A stretch of DNA of 47,155 nucleotides from Clostridium sp. CAG:138 (GTDB lineage: Bacteria > Bacillota > Clostridia > Christensenellales > CAG-138), in NCBI GenBank assembly GCA_000435055.1, contig FR879702.1:2539-49693 (forward strand), written 5' to 3'. The translations under genes and the position numbers were made by a program. Within the stretch, counting starts at the first letter, position 1. Every line of letters starts with the position of its first letter. This document shows positions 1-8,333 of this stretch, one piece after another. The notes under the pieces are model-generated. The model worked only from the letters and a program-made list of their open reading frames with translations, did not search any database and had not been told where the DNA came from.

Positions 1-2
1 TG

Positions 3-752
3 AATATCGAGCCGCATTTTATCGGCATCATTCTTGCAGTCAGCGCGTATTTAATTTTTGGAACTCTCGGCTGGCTGATTCCCACAAAGCGCAGTAAGGA
101 AATCGTTCTGCCGTCGTGGTTCAAGCTCGGAGAAAAGGGAGGACGCACGGTTGCGGCTCCGAAAGTTCTCGACACCTCGGCAATCATTGACGGAAGATTT
201 TTTGACGTCTATAAAACCGGCATAATTGAGGGAATCGTGATGATTCCGCAGTTTGTGCTTGATGAGTTGCGTCATATTGCGGACAGCACGGATTCGGTCA
301 AGCGTGTGCGCGGCAGGCGCGGACTTGATATGCTTCAGGATATTCAAAATTCTGCGGCTGTGCAGTCGATTGCCGTTTACTCGCGCGACTACCCCGATAT
401 CGCTGAAGTTGATGCTAAATTGCTGCGTTTTGCATCCGAACATCACGCAATGATCGTTACCACCGACTATAACCTCAACAAGGTTGCAACTGTTCAAAAG
501 GTTCCTGTTTTCAACATCAATGATCTTGCAAACGCACTCAGAAGCAACGTTGCTGCCGGCGAAGATGTTGTTGTTGATATTGTTAAAGAAGGAAAAGAAT
601 TCAATCAAGGCGTTGCCTACTTTAACGACGGCACAATGGTCGTTGTTGACGGTGCAAAGCGTTATGTCGGAAAATCCGTTACAGCAACAGTAACAAGTGT
701 TCTGCAAACATCCGCAGGAAAGATGGTTTTCGCAAAGCTCCGAGAGGAATAG
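3..752 (+). CDS. PIN/TRAM-domain membrane protein, YacL type (5' truncated)
   Basis: The frame is open from the left edge, so the start lies outside the window. The visible part begins with a hydrophobic segment that would be the last membrane helix (IGIILAVSAYLIFGTLGWLI). A PIN nuclease-like domain follows, with the first acidic motif LDTSAIIDGR, the LDELRHIAD motif and a later conserved TTDYNLNK acidic site. The last 60 residues form a TRAM RNA-binding domain starting near GEDVVVDIVKEG and ending AKLREE. This order, membrane helices then PIN then TRAM, is that of Bacillus YacL. Family members are widespread in Gram-positive bacteria but their RNA target is not well established. An ATG at 237 lies inside the PIN domain and is not the start. 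Confidence 0.9.
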   Translation, partial: NIEPHFIGIILAVSAYLIFGTLGWLIPTKRSKEIVLPSWFKLGEKGGRTVAAPKVLDTSAIIDGRFFDVYKTGIIEGIVMIPQFVLDELRHIADSTDSVKRVRGRRGLDMLQDIQNSAAVQSIAVYSRDYPDIAEVDAKLLRFASEHHAMIVTTDYNLNKVATVQKVPVFNINDLANALRSNVAAGEDVVVDIVKEGKEFNQGVAYFNDGTMVVVDGAKRYVGKSVTATVTSVLQTSAGKMVFAKLREE

Positions 753-820
753 ACGCAATTCATCTTTCCGGCAATCATTAAGTTTATGCCCGCGTTTTTT
801 AGCACCGCCCGGATCATTGA

Positions 821-854
821 CAAAGGGTTCGTGACGAGAGTTCCGAGCCCTTTG
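821..854. repeat. Inverted repeat downstream of the YacL gene
   Basis: CAAAGGG and CCCTTTG flank a smaller TCG/CGA pair with a G·U wobble between them, giving an approximately 11-bp stem. No T-run follows, so it is a weak candidate for a terminator or mRNA 3' end of the YacL gene. Confidence 0.3.
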
Positions 855-921
855 CCGTACTATAAAAGGTTTTGAAAAGCGATACAATATAGGCGCAAAA
901 AGCAGTGCGGAGGAACAATAA

Positions 922-1890
922 TGTCTACGACAGGTAAACGCAGCTTACAGATGGTTCATCGGATACGATCCGGCCGAAAAACTGCTCGATGCAAGTGCGC
1001 TCCGGCAGAACAGACTCCGCAGATACAAGAACGGCGATGTTTCACAGCGGATATTCGACGAGATCGTTCGACAGGCAATGGCAAAGGGACTTGTGGGAGG
1101 AAAGATTCTATATTCGGACAGTACACACCTGAAAGCCGCACACGGCAAAAAGCCTTTGAAATTCGATGGCGATAAGGTCAAAAAACAGAGAGCGGAAGAG
1201 AAAGAAAACTACTTTGACTATGACAGTCAAGGCGGCAACGCAAGCGGAGGCAGCGATGATGTTAAGACGGTAAAGGCGCGTACAACAGACACTGCAGCGG
1301 ATTTATGCACCGGGAAGGTAAACCGGAAGGCTTCTTCTATCTTGACCGCAGAACCGTAGACAGCAAACATGACATCACCGATATATTCGCAACACCGGGA
1401 AACACAAACGATGTGAAGCCCTATCTCGGAAGACTGAGGGTACAGATTGACAAATTTGGGTTTGACGTAAAATACATAGGACTTGACGCAGGCTGCAGCA
1501 TTTCAAACATTTGCAAATATCTTTACGACATGGGAATACAGGCGGCTATGGGACACCGCCGCGGCTGCCAACAGAAAGGAAAATACGGAAAAAGGGTAAA
1601 AATACTTACAAGAGAAGAAAGTAAACGGCGGAACGCAGCTTTGCCGATTCCAAAGAATTACACGGCCTCCGTTATTGCCGTATGCGGGGGCTTTCCAAGG
1701 TTACCGAGCAGCGCCTCCTCACTGCCGCCGTGCAGAATATGAAGAAAACAGCTTCCCTCTGTCGGGGAGTACATCCGACTTCTTCGCGCTTTTTCTATGC
1801 TTTAACAAAAAAACAAAGCCTATCCTTGCTGCAGATGGGCTTTGTCAGTGGTATGGACGCACTCAAAAGAGTACGCCGAAAACTGTATAT
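922..1890 (+). pseudogene. Decayed IS1182-type transposase
   Basis: Fragments of one transposase lie in three successive frames. The first (about 922–1295) contains YRWFIGYDP, LVGGKILYSDSTHLKA and the start of the DDE region. A one-base loss near 1291–1297 moves the reading to the next frame, which continues HREGKPEGFFYLDRRTVDSK and YIGLDAGCSISNICKYLYD. Near 1600–1640 the frame changes again to FADSKELHGLRYCRMRGL and QNMKKTA. The segment that normally lies between these last two blocks, including a cysteine-containing region, is missing. The N-terminal DUF772 part is also absent, and a stop lies at 919–921. The copy therefore cannot make an active protein. I found no convincing terminal inverted repeats. 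The family assignment is by motif recall. Confidence 0.85.
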
Positions 1891-1897
1891 ATCGCTC

Positions 1898-2833
1898 TTA
1901 TCTGTGTGCATCGATGACTTTGCGTTTGGATGCGCAAAGCTCTGCAATGAATAGCCTGTCTAAAGAAGATAACGAATAATCTTTGCGGTGAACCAGAAGG
2001 TCCTTGTAGATTTTCAGTTCCTCGTTGCAGGGAATTTCGACAAGATTAAACCTATCCAAGGTTTCTTGGGGAATCGGGGAGACCCACATAAAGCAATCGC
2101 TGTTTCTGCTCAACAGTTCGAATTGACTGCCGCGCTCGTAAACAAAAATACGTCGATTTGAGTTGTCGGGCAGCTCCTCTTTTTTTGACGCAGCAAACGG
2201 CATTGAGGGCACATAAGGGTCGGCATGAGCAATTTCGATATAGTCTTTAAGCGTGTTAAACTTAACACTGCCGGCGCGTGCAAGGCTGCTGTTTCGACCT
2301 GCAACCAAAACATAGCGGAATTCGGCTACGAGTTCGTAGGCGAGATTCTTTTCTTCAAGCATGTCCTTATAGTACTTGTCATATTCCGCAGCATAGCGTA
2401 CAATGCCGAGGCGATAATCCTCCTGCATAACATTTTTCACAGTGTTTGCCGAGTTGGTTTCATAGTAAAACGCATCGATGGCATCCGAGGGCTTAAACAG
2501 CAGTGAGAATGCCGTGAATGCATCGGAAATATAGCTTGCACGGGGGCATGAAAGCGAAAAACGCTGACGTTGAGTGCCGGAACGGCGGAAGGCGGCTTCA
2601 ACTTCATCAACCTGTTTAAGAATAGCTTTTGCATAGCGAATAAAAACTTCACCGTCGGGCGTCAAAAACATACCCTTTGCACTGCGGTCAAATATTTTAA
2701 TGCCAAGATTCTGCTCAAGCTCCTTTATTGCGCGGCTGAGCGTAGGCTGCCCGACAAAAAGCGTTTCCGATGCTCTGTTGATTGATTTTGCTTCCGCAAT
2801 CTCAACAGCATATTTCATGTGCAGCAGGTTCAT
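1898..2833 (-). CDS. LysR-family transcriptional regulator
   Basis: The protein has 311 residues, the usual LysR length. A winged helix-turn-helix lies at the N-terminus (MKYAVEIAEAKSINRASETL, then VGQPTLSRAIKELEQNLGIK and FDRSAKGMFLTPDGE), followed by a substrate-binding effector domain. The ATG at 2833 is chosen because GGAGG sits 7 nt upstream and the HTH starts here. A longer in-frame extension to 2965 would begin upstream of the promoter and is not expected to be translated. The gene is divergent from the phosphopantetheinyl transferase, the classical LysR arrangement, so that gene is the first candidate target. The effector is unknown. Its 3' end runs against the transposase remnant. 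Confidence 0.88.
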   Translation of the reverse strand: MNLLHMKYAVEIAEAKSINRASETLFVGQPTLSRAIKELEQNLGIKIFDRSAKGMFLTPDGEVFIRYAKAILKQVDEVEAAFRRSGTQRQRFSLSCPRASYISDAFTAFSLLFKPSDAIDAFYYETNSANTVKNVMQEDYRLGIVRYAAEYDKYYKDMLEEKNLAYELVAEFRYVLVAGRNSSLARAGSVKFNTLKDYIEIAHADPYVPSMPFAASKKEELPDNSNRRIFVYERGSQFELLSRNSDCFMWVSPIPQETLDRFNLVEIPCNEELKIYKDLLVHRKDYSLSSLDRLFIAELCASKRKVIDAHR

Positions 2834-2933
2834 GAGAAGCCCTCCGGTTTCTGTTCGTGACTGAGGCAAAGGATGATGCAGAAGCAGAACATAAATGCGC
2901 TGCGCTGCGCTTTCCGAGCTGTTGCCTGAATAC

Positions 2934-2962
2934 AGTATAACCCGAAATCGACAAAAAAGCAA
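2934..2962 (-). promoter_or_regulatory. Promoter of the LysR gene
   Basis: On the minus strand, TTGCTT (2957–2962) and TATACT (2934–2939) are 17 bp apart. The predicted transcript starts about 100 nt before the chosen ATG. The site lies back to back with the promoter of the divergent gene. Confidence 0.55.
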
Positions 2963-2985
2963 CAACAGCTAAATTCGCACGGTGC

Positions 2986-3014
2986 TTGACAGAAGAAACA
3001 AATAATGATATATT
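2986..3014 (+). promoter_or_regulatory. Near-consensus promoter of the phosphopantetheinyl transferase gene
   Basis: TTGACA (2986–2991) and TATATT (3009–3014) are separated by exactly 17 bp. A start 7 nt downstream would fall at about 3021, on the GTG that opens the reading frame. The transcript would then be nearly leaderless, or translation starts further in. Confidence 0.7.
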
Positions 3015-3020
3015 ACGGAC

Positions 3021-3860
3021 GTGAATTTGAACAGAGAACAAAAGAGGGCGTCACTGAACGATGACTGCCGCATATCGACGGAAAACAGCGAACCTTTCTT
3101 CACAGATTCGTCTGTTGAGATATGCATACTTTCGTACGTGCCGTATTCCGTTTCGGGAAAACATTCATTAAAACATGAACTGATGCCTTTTTTTTTGGAG
3201 CATCGACTCGAAAAGATCGGCCGTTGGCTGCTGAATCCGCAGGATTCTTCCCTGTCTGAAAAACACATTTCCGCTTTGGAACAATCTGCTGCGGCAGAGC
3301 TTGCAATCTGTGCGGCAATGAAAAACAGCGGGCGACCGTTTGCTCCGCCTGATTATGCATATAAAGAGAGCGGTCAACCTACAATCCAAAATGGTCATAT
3401 TTCGATTTCACACACAGAGGGGTATGCTGCCTGTGCAATTGCCCGAGAGCCGGTCGGGATTGATGTTGAACGTGAACACACATTCAGCAAGGCTGCCGCA
3501 AAGCGCATCTTGTCTCCGCAGGAGGAGCTCCTGAGAGAATCGGCAAATGCGGACGAGTTGCTTTCCCGTATATGGACTGTTAAAGAAAGCTTCCTCAAAA
3601 TGACAGGGGAGGGGATACCGGGCGGAATGCGTACATTAGAATTGATTGCCGCAGGCGACGGTTCTTCCGATGTATGGACAATTAAGCGCGGTACGGAGCC
3701 TGAGGCAGGCTGTGCCGTACTTTTGAGTATTTCAGGCAGCGGGAATTCAGCGGATTTCAATGATGCGTATTTATCCGTTTGCACAAAGAAAAAAGCAATG
3801 ATGCACATAAATCGTTTCGAATCGGTCGAAAGCATTCTTGAATTTCTGAATGAGCCCTGA
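3021..3860 (+). CDS. 4'-phosphopantetheinyl transferase, Sfp/Gsp superfamily
   Basis: The enzyme moves the phosphopantetheine arm from coenzyme A onto a serine of a carrier protein. The family signatures are all present: ISISHTEGYAACAI, then PVGIDVERE with the metal-binding Asp and Glu, then WTVKESFLKMTGEGI. The reading frame gives 279 residues against about 225 for Sfp. The first ~30 residues look non-conserved, and no Shine–Dalgarno precedes the GTG at 3021. The true start may therefore be further downstream, perhaps at a non-ATG codon before the VEICILSYVP strand. There is no NRPS, PKS or acpP gene nearby, so the carrier it serves is unknown. A divergent LysR gene may control it. Confidence 0.88.
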   Translation: MNLNREQKRASLNDDCRISTENSEPFFTDSSVEICILSYVPYSVSGKHSLKHELMPFFLEHRLEKIGRWLLNPQDSSLSEKHISALEQSAAAELAICAAMKNSGRPFAPPDYAYKESGQPTIQNGHISISHTEGYAACAIAREPVGIDVEREHTFSKAAAKRILSPQEELLRESANADELLSRIWTVKESFLKMTGEGIPGGMRTLELIAAGDGSSDVWTIKRGTEPEAGCAVLLSISGSGNSADFNDAYLSVCTKKKAMMHINRFESVESILEFLNEP

Positions 3861-3912
3861 TTCTGTTTTGAATTCGTGCAAAAAAAGTTTTAATTATATT
3901 TATTGCTCAAGG

Positions 3913-3941
3913 TTGCCGAGGAATAGCTTTTGAGTTATAAT
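3913..3941 (+). promoter_or_regulatory. Promoter of glyA
   Basis: TTGCCG (3913–3918), a 17-bp spacer and a perfect TATAAT (3936–3941) lie 39 bp before the glyA start codon. Confidence 0.6.
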
Positions 3942-3979
3942 ATCACTCGGAATATCAATAAACTCTATGGAGGCATAAA

Positions 3980-5224
3980 ATGATCCAGTTTGATTTGATT
4001 CGGGCACATGATCCCGAGCTTTGCGGCTACATGGAAGAGGAGCTTGCACGTCAGCGCAGCCACCTCGAGCTCATCGCATCCGAAAACTTCGTCAGCGAAA
4101 CAGTTATGGCGGCAATGGGCAGCCATCTCACCAACAAATACGCAGAAGGCTACCCCGGAAAGCGTTACTACGGCGGTTGTGAATGCGTTGACAAGGTTGA
4201 AGATCTTGCCCGTGATCGTGTCAAAAAGCTCTTTGGTGCGGAACATGCAAATGTCCAGCCCCATTCCGGCGCACAGGCGAACCTTTCCGTTTATTTTGCG
4301 CTTCTTAACCCCGGCGATACGATTCTTGGCATGAATCTGTCCCATGGCGGTCACCTTACGCATGGCAGCCCCGTAAACATGAGCGGCAAATATTTCAATG
4401 TTGTTCCTTACGGCGTAAGCGAAGCGGACGAGCGCATTGATTATGATGAACTCCGCCGCATTGCGAATGAATGCAAGCCCAAGCTTATCGTTGCGGGCGC
4501 AAGTGCATATCCCCGTGAGATTCGTTTCGACATCATTTCCGATATTGCAAAGGAAGTCGGCGCAATCTTTATGGTCGATATGGCACATATTGCAGGTCTT
4601 GTTGCAGCCGGTCTGCATATGAATCCTGTACCCTATGCTGACGTTGTCACCAGCACCACTCACAAGACCCTGCGCGGTCCCCGCGGCGGTATCATCCTCT
4701 GCAAGGAAGAATATGCAAAAGCAATCGATAAGGGCATATTCCCCGGCACACAGGGCGGCCCGCTTATGCACACCATTGCGGCAAAGGCTGCATGCTTCCA
4801 CGAAGCACTTCAGCCTGAGTTCAAGGTATATCAGCAGCAGGTTGTCAAGAATGCAGCAGTTCTTGCCGACAGCCTTCAGAAGGCAGGCCTTCGCATCGTT
4901 TCCGGCGGCACGGATAACCACCTGATGCTCGTTGATCTGACCGCAAGCGGCAGAACCGGCAAGGAAGTTGAACACCTCCTTGACGCTGCAAACATCACCG
5001 TCAACAAGAACACCATTCCCTTTGAAACCCGCAGCCCGTTCATCACCAGCGGTATCCGCATCGGCACCCCCGCACTGACCACCCGCGGCTTCAAAGAAGA
5101 AGACATGGTTATTATCGGCGGTTTGATTGCAGATATCGTATTTAACGGCGAAGATGCAGTCGAAAGAGTAAAGGCTGAAGTTGCAAAGCTTACCGAAAAG
5201 TATCCTCTGTATCCCGAGGACTGA
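3980..5224 (+). CDS. glyA: Serine hydroxymethyltransferase
   Basis: This is the PLP enzyme that interconverts serine and glycine while charging tetrahydrofolate with a one-carbon unit. The 414-residue length is normal. Visible signatures include the N-terminal LIASENFVSE, the GYPGKRYYGG loop, the LSHGGHLTHG block and the PLP-lysine motif STTHKTLRGPRGG with Lys229. The ATG at 3980 has GGAGG 6 nt upstream and its own promoter. A strong hairpin follows the stop, so the gene is probably monocistronic. Its codon usage is more biased towards C-ending codons than the neighbours', as expected for a highly expressed gene. Together with sdaAA/sdaAB in this window it places serine–glycine metabolism in the region. 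Confidence 0.98.
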   Translation: MIQFDLIRAHDPELCGYMEEELARQRSHLELIASENFVSETVMAAMGSHLTNKYAEGYPGKRYYGGCECVDKVEDLARDRVKKLFGAEHANVQPHSGAQANLSVYFALLNPGDTILGMNLSHGGHLTHGSPVNMSGKYFNVVPYGVSEADERIDYDELRRIANECKPKLIVAGASAYPREIRFDIISDIAKEVGAIFMVDMAHIAGLVAAGLHMNPVPYADVVTSTTHKTLRGPRGGIILCKEEYAKAIDKGIFPGTQGGPLMHTIAAKAACFHEALQPEFKVYQQQVVKNAAVLADSLQKAGLRIVSGGTDNHLMLVDLTASGRTGKEVEHLLDAANITVNKNTIPFETRSPFITSGIRIGTPALTTRGFKEEDMVIIGGLIADIVFNGEDAVERVKAEVAKLTEKYPLYPED

Positions 5225-5261
5225 TTATTCAATTTTAAAATGAAAAGATGAGCTGAAGCTC

Positions 5262-5296
5262 AAAAGCACGGGAGATACTGTCTTCCGTGCTTTTTC
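5262..5296 (+). terminator. Intrinsic terminator after glyA
   Basis: AAAGCACGG and CCGTGCTTT form a 9-bp stem closed by a 12-nt loop and followed by T residues. Confidence 0.8.
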
Positions 5297-5437
5297 ACAG
5301 TTCAATAAAAGAAAACCCGCGTTAAAAACGCGGTTCAGGCCACTGATCGGTTTGTTGGCGTTTTTTAATTTTTAAGCAAATTGACGAATAAATCGATAGA
5401 AAAAACGGGAGGAACCTTTGTCTTTGCATTAAACTCA

Positions 5438-5466
5438 TTGACAACGACGTTGATATACTGTAAACT
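5438..5466 (+). promoter_or_regulatory. Promoter of the DUF4259-like gene
   Basis: TTGACA (5438–5443) and TAAACT (5461–5466) have a 17-bp spacer. The start codon is at 5513, so the leader is about 40 nt. Confidence 0.6.
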
Positions 5467-5512
5467 ATACTCAGCACCGATAAATGAACTTTTAACAATC
5501 AGGAGGAATTCT

Positions 5513-6541
5513 ATGGGAACATGGGGAACAGGAATATTCCAAAGTGACTATGCTTTGGATGTCAAAGACACCTACATGGATCGTATCCGCAAAGGAGAAG
5601 ACGATGAGTCTGTAATGAACAGCTTAATCGCTGAATATGAGCGAGAAGGAGACTTCAACTATGATGATACGCGATACGTATTCTGGTTGGCATTAGCTTA
5701 TATTCAATGGAAAACCGGACGGCTTGACTCAATGGTCAAGGAGCGGGCATTAAGCTGCATACAAGACGGAAGCGAACTTGAACTTTGGAAAGGTGAAACA
5801 GAAACAACGTATCGCCACAGAAAAAAGGCATTGGCAGATTTGGAGGAAGCTTTGCTTTCCCCGCAGCGAAAAAGGACGGTTTACAGACAGCCCAAGGACT
5901 ATTATTGCGGATGGGAAATAGGCGATGTTTACGCTTTGAAAATCAGTGAAGAGATGCAGCCCTTATTTGATTCAAAGGCGCAGTACCTGCTGATCCGCAC
6001 GGTGGACACGGATAAATGGCAGCCATGGCAAACAGTTCCGATCGTACACGTTAAGCTTTCGAACGGTGAAGCTTTGCCGAAGAACGTCAAAGAATATGAC
6101 GAATGTGAATACATTCAAATCGGGTTTACGCGTTATGAGAATCGGTTTTATCCACTGGAAGGAGGAAATGATAAAGAATTAATAGCAGAAAGATCAAAAG
6201 TTAAATTCGAAGTAAATGAGTATGGTGTTTTGCCCAAATACAGAGTAACACTGCTGTCAACCTGCAAGAGGGTCATTCCAAAGTCTCTGATTTACGTCGG
6301 CAATTTTGCCGATGCCGTTCCGCCGAAACAGGAGTTTGTTCCGTTTTCAAAAAAGAATATCAGAGCCGAACGTTGGGGCGAAAACGGAAGAGATTTTGAA
6401 AATAGAATGCAGCAAATGTATCATGAACATAACTTACATGAACTGGAGGTATACTCGAATCCGGAGCTTTTGAAAAAAGGCGTCCTTCCAATAGAATTGT
6501 TCATGAAGTTTATGGAGATTTGCGAAAAGCCTCGGCTTTAA
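5513..6541 (+). CDS. DUF4259-like protein of unknown function
   Basis: The protein has 342 residues. It starts with MGTWGTGIFQSDYALDVKD, the signature beginning of small soluble proteins of the DUF4259 type, whose function is unknown. The rest is rich in charged and aromatic residues with no membrane segment or signal peptide, so it should be cytosolic. The ATG at 5513 is preceded by AGGAGG at 6 nt. A longer frame upstream to 5381 would span the promoter and is rejected. The protein is longer than the ~140-residue members I recall. Its middle and C-terminal parts, from about residue 125 on, do not remind me of any domain. It stands alone between glyA and the arginine deiminase gene. Confidence 0.75.
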   Translation: MGTWGTGIFQSDYALDVKDTYMDRIRKGEDDESVMNSLIAEYEREGDFNYDDTRYVFWLALAYIQWKTGRLDSMVKERALSCIQDGSELELWKGETETTYRHRKKALADLEEALLSPQRKRTVYRQPKDYYCGWEIGDVYALKISEEMQPLFDSKAQYLLIRTVDTDKWQPWQTVPIVHVKLSNGEALPKNVKEYDECEYIQIGFTRYENRFYPLEGGNDKELIAERSKVKFEVNEYGVLPKYRVTLLSTCKRVIPKSLIYVGNFADAVPPKQEFVPFSKKNIRAERWGENGRDFENRMQQMYHEHNLHELEVYSNPELLKKGVLPIELFMKFMEICEKPRL

Positions 6542-6918
6542 ATCAAAAAAACGGAGAAAAGACCTTCCGAATTTTTAATCAGGGAAAAGAAATTTTGCAT
6601 ATTCGAGTGCGAGCGGGAAAAAACACGAACAAATCATATACCGATTGATATGAGGAGTCTGTGCTTTTTCGGGCGTTTTGCTCAGGTTGAAAGGCATCTC
6701 CAACGATACGGATACAATTCTTTGTGGCGAAACCTGTTTACATTTTCCGTCGCATTATGATATAATGAGCGTGCAAAATAAATTAAAAAACGCGGGTGCT
6801 TCCTGTGTTCGGGCGAGGGTTTCGGCAGCATGCTTTAAACGTTTGCGCTGCCCGGGGTGCATTTCATGCAGAAATCTCGTTTGGCGCGGGAACCGTTTCC
6901 GCATCCGGAGGAATAGAA
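6542..6918. other. Intergenic region before arginine deiminase
   Basis: No gene is apparent. The first ~190 bases carry nothing I can name beyond a weak 4-bp hairpin before a short T-run near 6575. The right part holds the arginine deiminase promoter and a ~145-nt leader. I recognise no riboswitch or operator in the leader. Confidence 0.5.
6737..6766 (+). promoter_or_regulatory. Promoter of the arginine deiminase gene
   Basis: TTTACA (6737–6742), an 18-bp spacer and TATAAT (6761–6766). The ATG is at 6919, so the transcript has a leader of roughly 145 nt. Confidence 0.6.
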
Positions 6919-8139
6919 ATGAGCGAATTTATTAATGTTAAATCCGAAATCGGCAGACTCCGACGCGTTATGCTTCATCGACCCGGAATCGAGCTTCAGA
7001 ATCTCATGCCGGACTATCTTGAACGCATGCTTGCGGAGGACACGCCGGATGTTCGTCGTGCAGGTGAGGAACACGACGTTTTTGCAGGCATACTTCGCGC
7101 TAACGGCGTGGATGTCGTTTATATCGAGGATATGTTCAAGGAAGTTGTTAAAGATGATGCTGTGCGTAAGGCATTCATAAAGGACTTCGTTGAACTCGGG
7201 GTACGCGGACTCAGCCTTTCAAAAGCGGTCACGGAATATCTTGAATCCGTACCTTACGATAAGCTTTTCGATGCAGTTGCGAAAGGTATCACAAGAGCTG
7301 ATCTCAGCGGAGTGGCAGATAAACCCATTCAGTATTATATTAAGGAGGATTATCCCTTCCTTACCGATCCCTTGCCCAATCTCTACTTCACTCGCGATAT
7401 CAGTTTCTGCCTCGGCACGGGCATGGCAATTTCCGCAATGAGTATGCCTGCGCGCATGCGCGAAACTCTCTTCGTTCGTTATATTCATAAATACAGTGAG
7501 TATTTCGGAAAAGGCGCGGTGGACATGCTTTATGATTTTAACTGCGGCTGCGGCATTGAAGGCGGAGACGTTCTGTCTCTTTCCGACAAATGCGTTGCAA
7601 TCGGCAGCGGAGAAAGAACAAGTGTCGCCGCTGTTGAACGCCTTGCGCTGACACTGTTTAAACGCGGCTATGAGCGTGTGCTGCTCTTTAAGAATCCAAG
7701 CTCACGCACATATATGCACCTTGACGTGCTTATGACGCATATTGATTATGATAAGTTCCTCGCACATCCGTGCATTGCGCATAAGTGGTTTGATATCTAT
7801 GAACTGTCTCCCGCTGCGAACGGCGGAATCAATGTTTCCTGCACGACTGACGGAACAGCAAAGATTCTTGAGCGCGCCCTCGGGATTGACAAAGTTACAT
7901 TTGTTGAAATGGGCGGCGGGGATCCCATTCAATACAGGCGTGAACACTGGAACATGGGGTCGAATTCTCTTGCTATGGCTCCGGGCAGCATTATAACATA
8001 TGACCGCAACATCATCACAAACGAGCTTATAGATAAGGCGGGAGTGAAGGTCAGTCCCATTCCCGGCGGCGAGCTGAGCCGCGGCAGGGGAGGCCCCCGC
8101 TGCATGAGTATGCCCATGCTCCGTGATGAGATTAAATAA
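6919..8139 (+). CDS. arcA: Arginine deiminase
   Basis: The enzyme hydrolyses L-arginine to citrulline and ammonia in the cytosol, the first step of the ATP-yielding arginine deiminase pathway. The 406-residue length is typical. The guanidine-modifying fold is shown by LPNLYFTRD, the CGIEGGDVLSL block with the catalytic Glu, the MHLDVLMTHID histidine motif and the C-terminal SRGRGGPRCMSMP with the nucleophilic Cys. The ATG at 6919 has GGAGG 8 nt upstream. The frame continues 41 codons further upstream, but that part has no ribosome binding site or family similarity. The partners of a full pathway, ornithine carbamoyltransferase, carbamate kinase and the arginine/ornithine antiporter, are not nearby, so the operon is split or incomplete. 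Confidence 0.95.
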   Translation: MSEFINVKSEIGRLRRVMLHRPGIELQNLMPDYLERMLAEDTPDVRRAGEEHDVFAGILRANGVDVVYIEDMFKEVVKDDAVRKAFIKDFVELGVRGLSLSKAVTEYLESVPYDKLFDAVAKGITRADLSGVADKPIQYYIKEDYPFLTDPLPNLYFTRDISFCLGTGMAISAMSMPARMRETLFVRYIHKYSEYFGKGAVDMLYDFNCGCGIEGGDVLSLSDKCVAIGSGERTSVAAVERLALTLFKRGYERVLLFKNPSSRTYMHLDVLMTHIDYDKFLAHPCIAHKWFDIYELSPAANGGINVSCTTDGTAKILERALGIDKVTFVEMGGGDPIQYRREHWNMGSNSLAMAPGSIITYDRNIITNELIDKAGVKVSPIPGGELSRGRGGPRCMSMPMLRDEIK

Positions 8140-8195
8140 AACAGAGGAACGTTTTAACTGCTGACAGGTGTATTTGTCGGCATGCTGTGCTGCAA

Positions 8196-8230
8196 TTCGG
8201 CCGGGCTAAGCATTTTCATGCCCGGCCGAA
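8196..8230. repeat. Perfect 11-bp inverted repeat after arcA
   Basis: TTCGGCCGGGC (8196–8206) and GCCCGGCCGAA (8220–8230) enclose a 13-nt loop. The stem is very GC-rich, but neither strand has a T-run directly after it. It may protect the arcA mRNA end or act as a weak bidirectional stop. Confidence 0.55.
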
Positions 8231-8333
8231 GGCATCGTTGATTTTAAGAGAAATCGGGTTAAGATTTAATCTGCGTTTTCGCGAAAAACCATGTTTTTTG
8301 CCTTTTCGGAAACGGAGATTGCCCGGGACATCA

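Noticed and set aside
51..887. Minus-strand frame across the YacL gene
   Set aside because: The PIN and TRAM motifs are on the plus strand, and the minus frame overlaps all of them.
870..1890. Possible terminal inverted repeats of the IS remnant (GCGATA near 880 and GCGATATATA reversed near 1890)
   Set aside because: The match is short and interrupted, and no target-site duplication is seen.
3965..4975. Long minus-strand frame opposite glyA
   Set aside because: It is the antisense image of the strongly conserved glyA coding sequence; it has no ribosome binding site and no family motifs.
5313..5335. Hairpin CCGCGTT/AACGCGG after glyA taken as a second terminator
   Set aside because: It has no T-run on the plus strand; the stem at 5262–5296 explains termination better.
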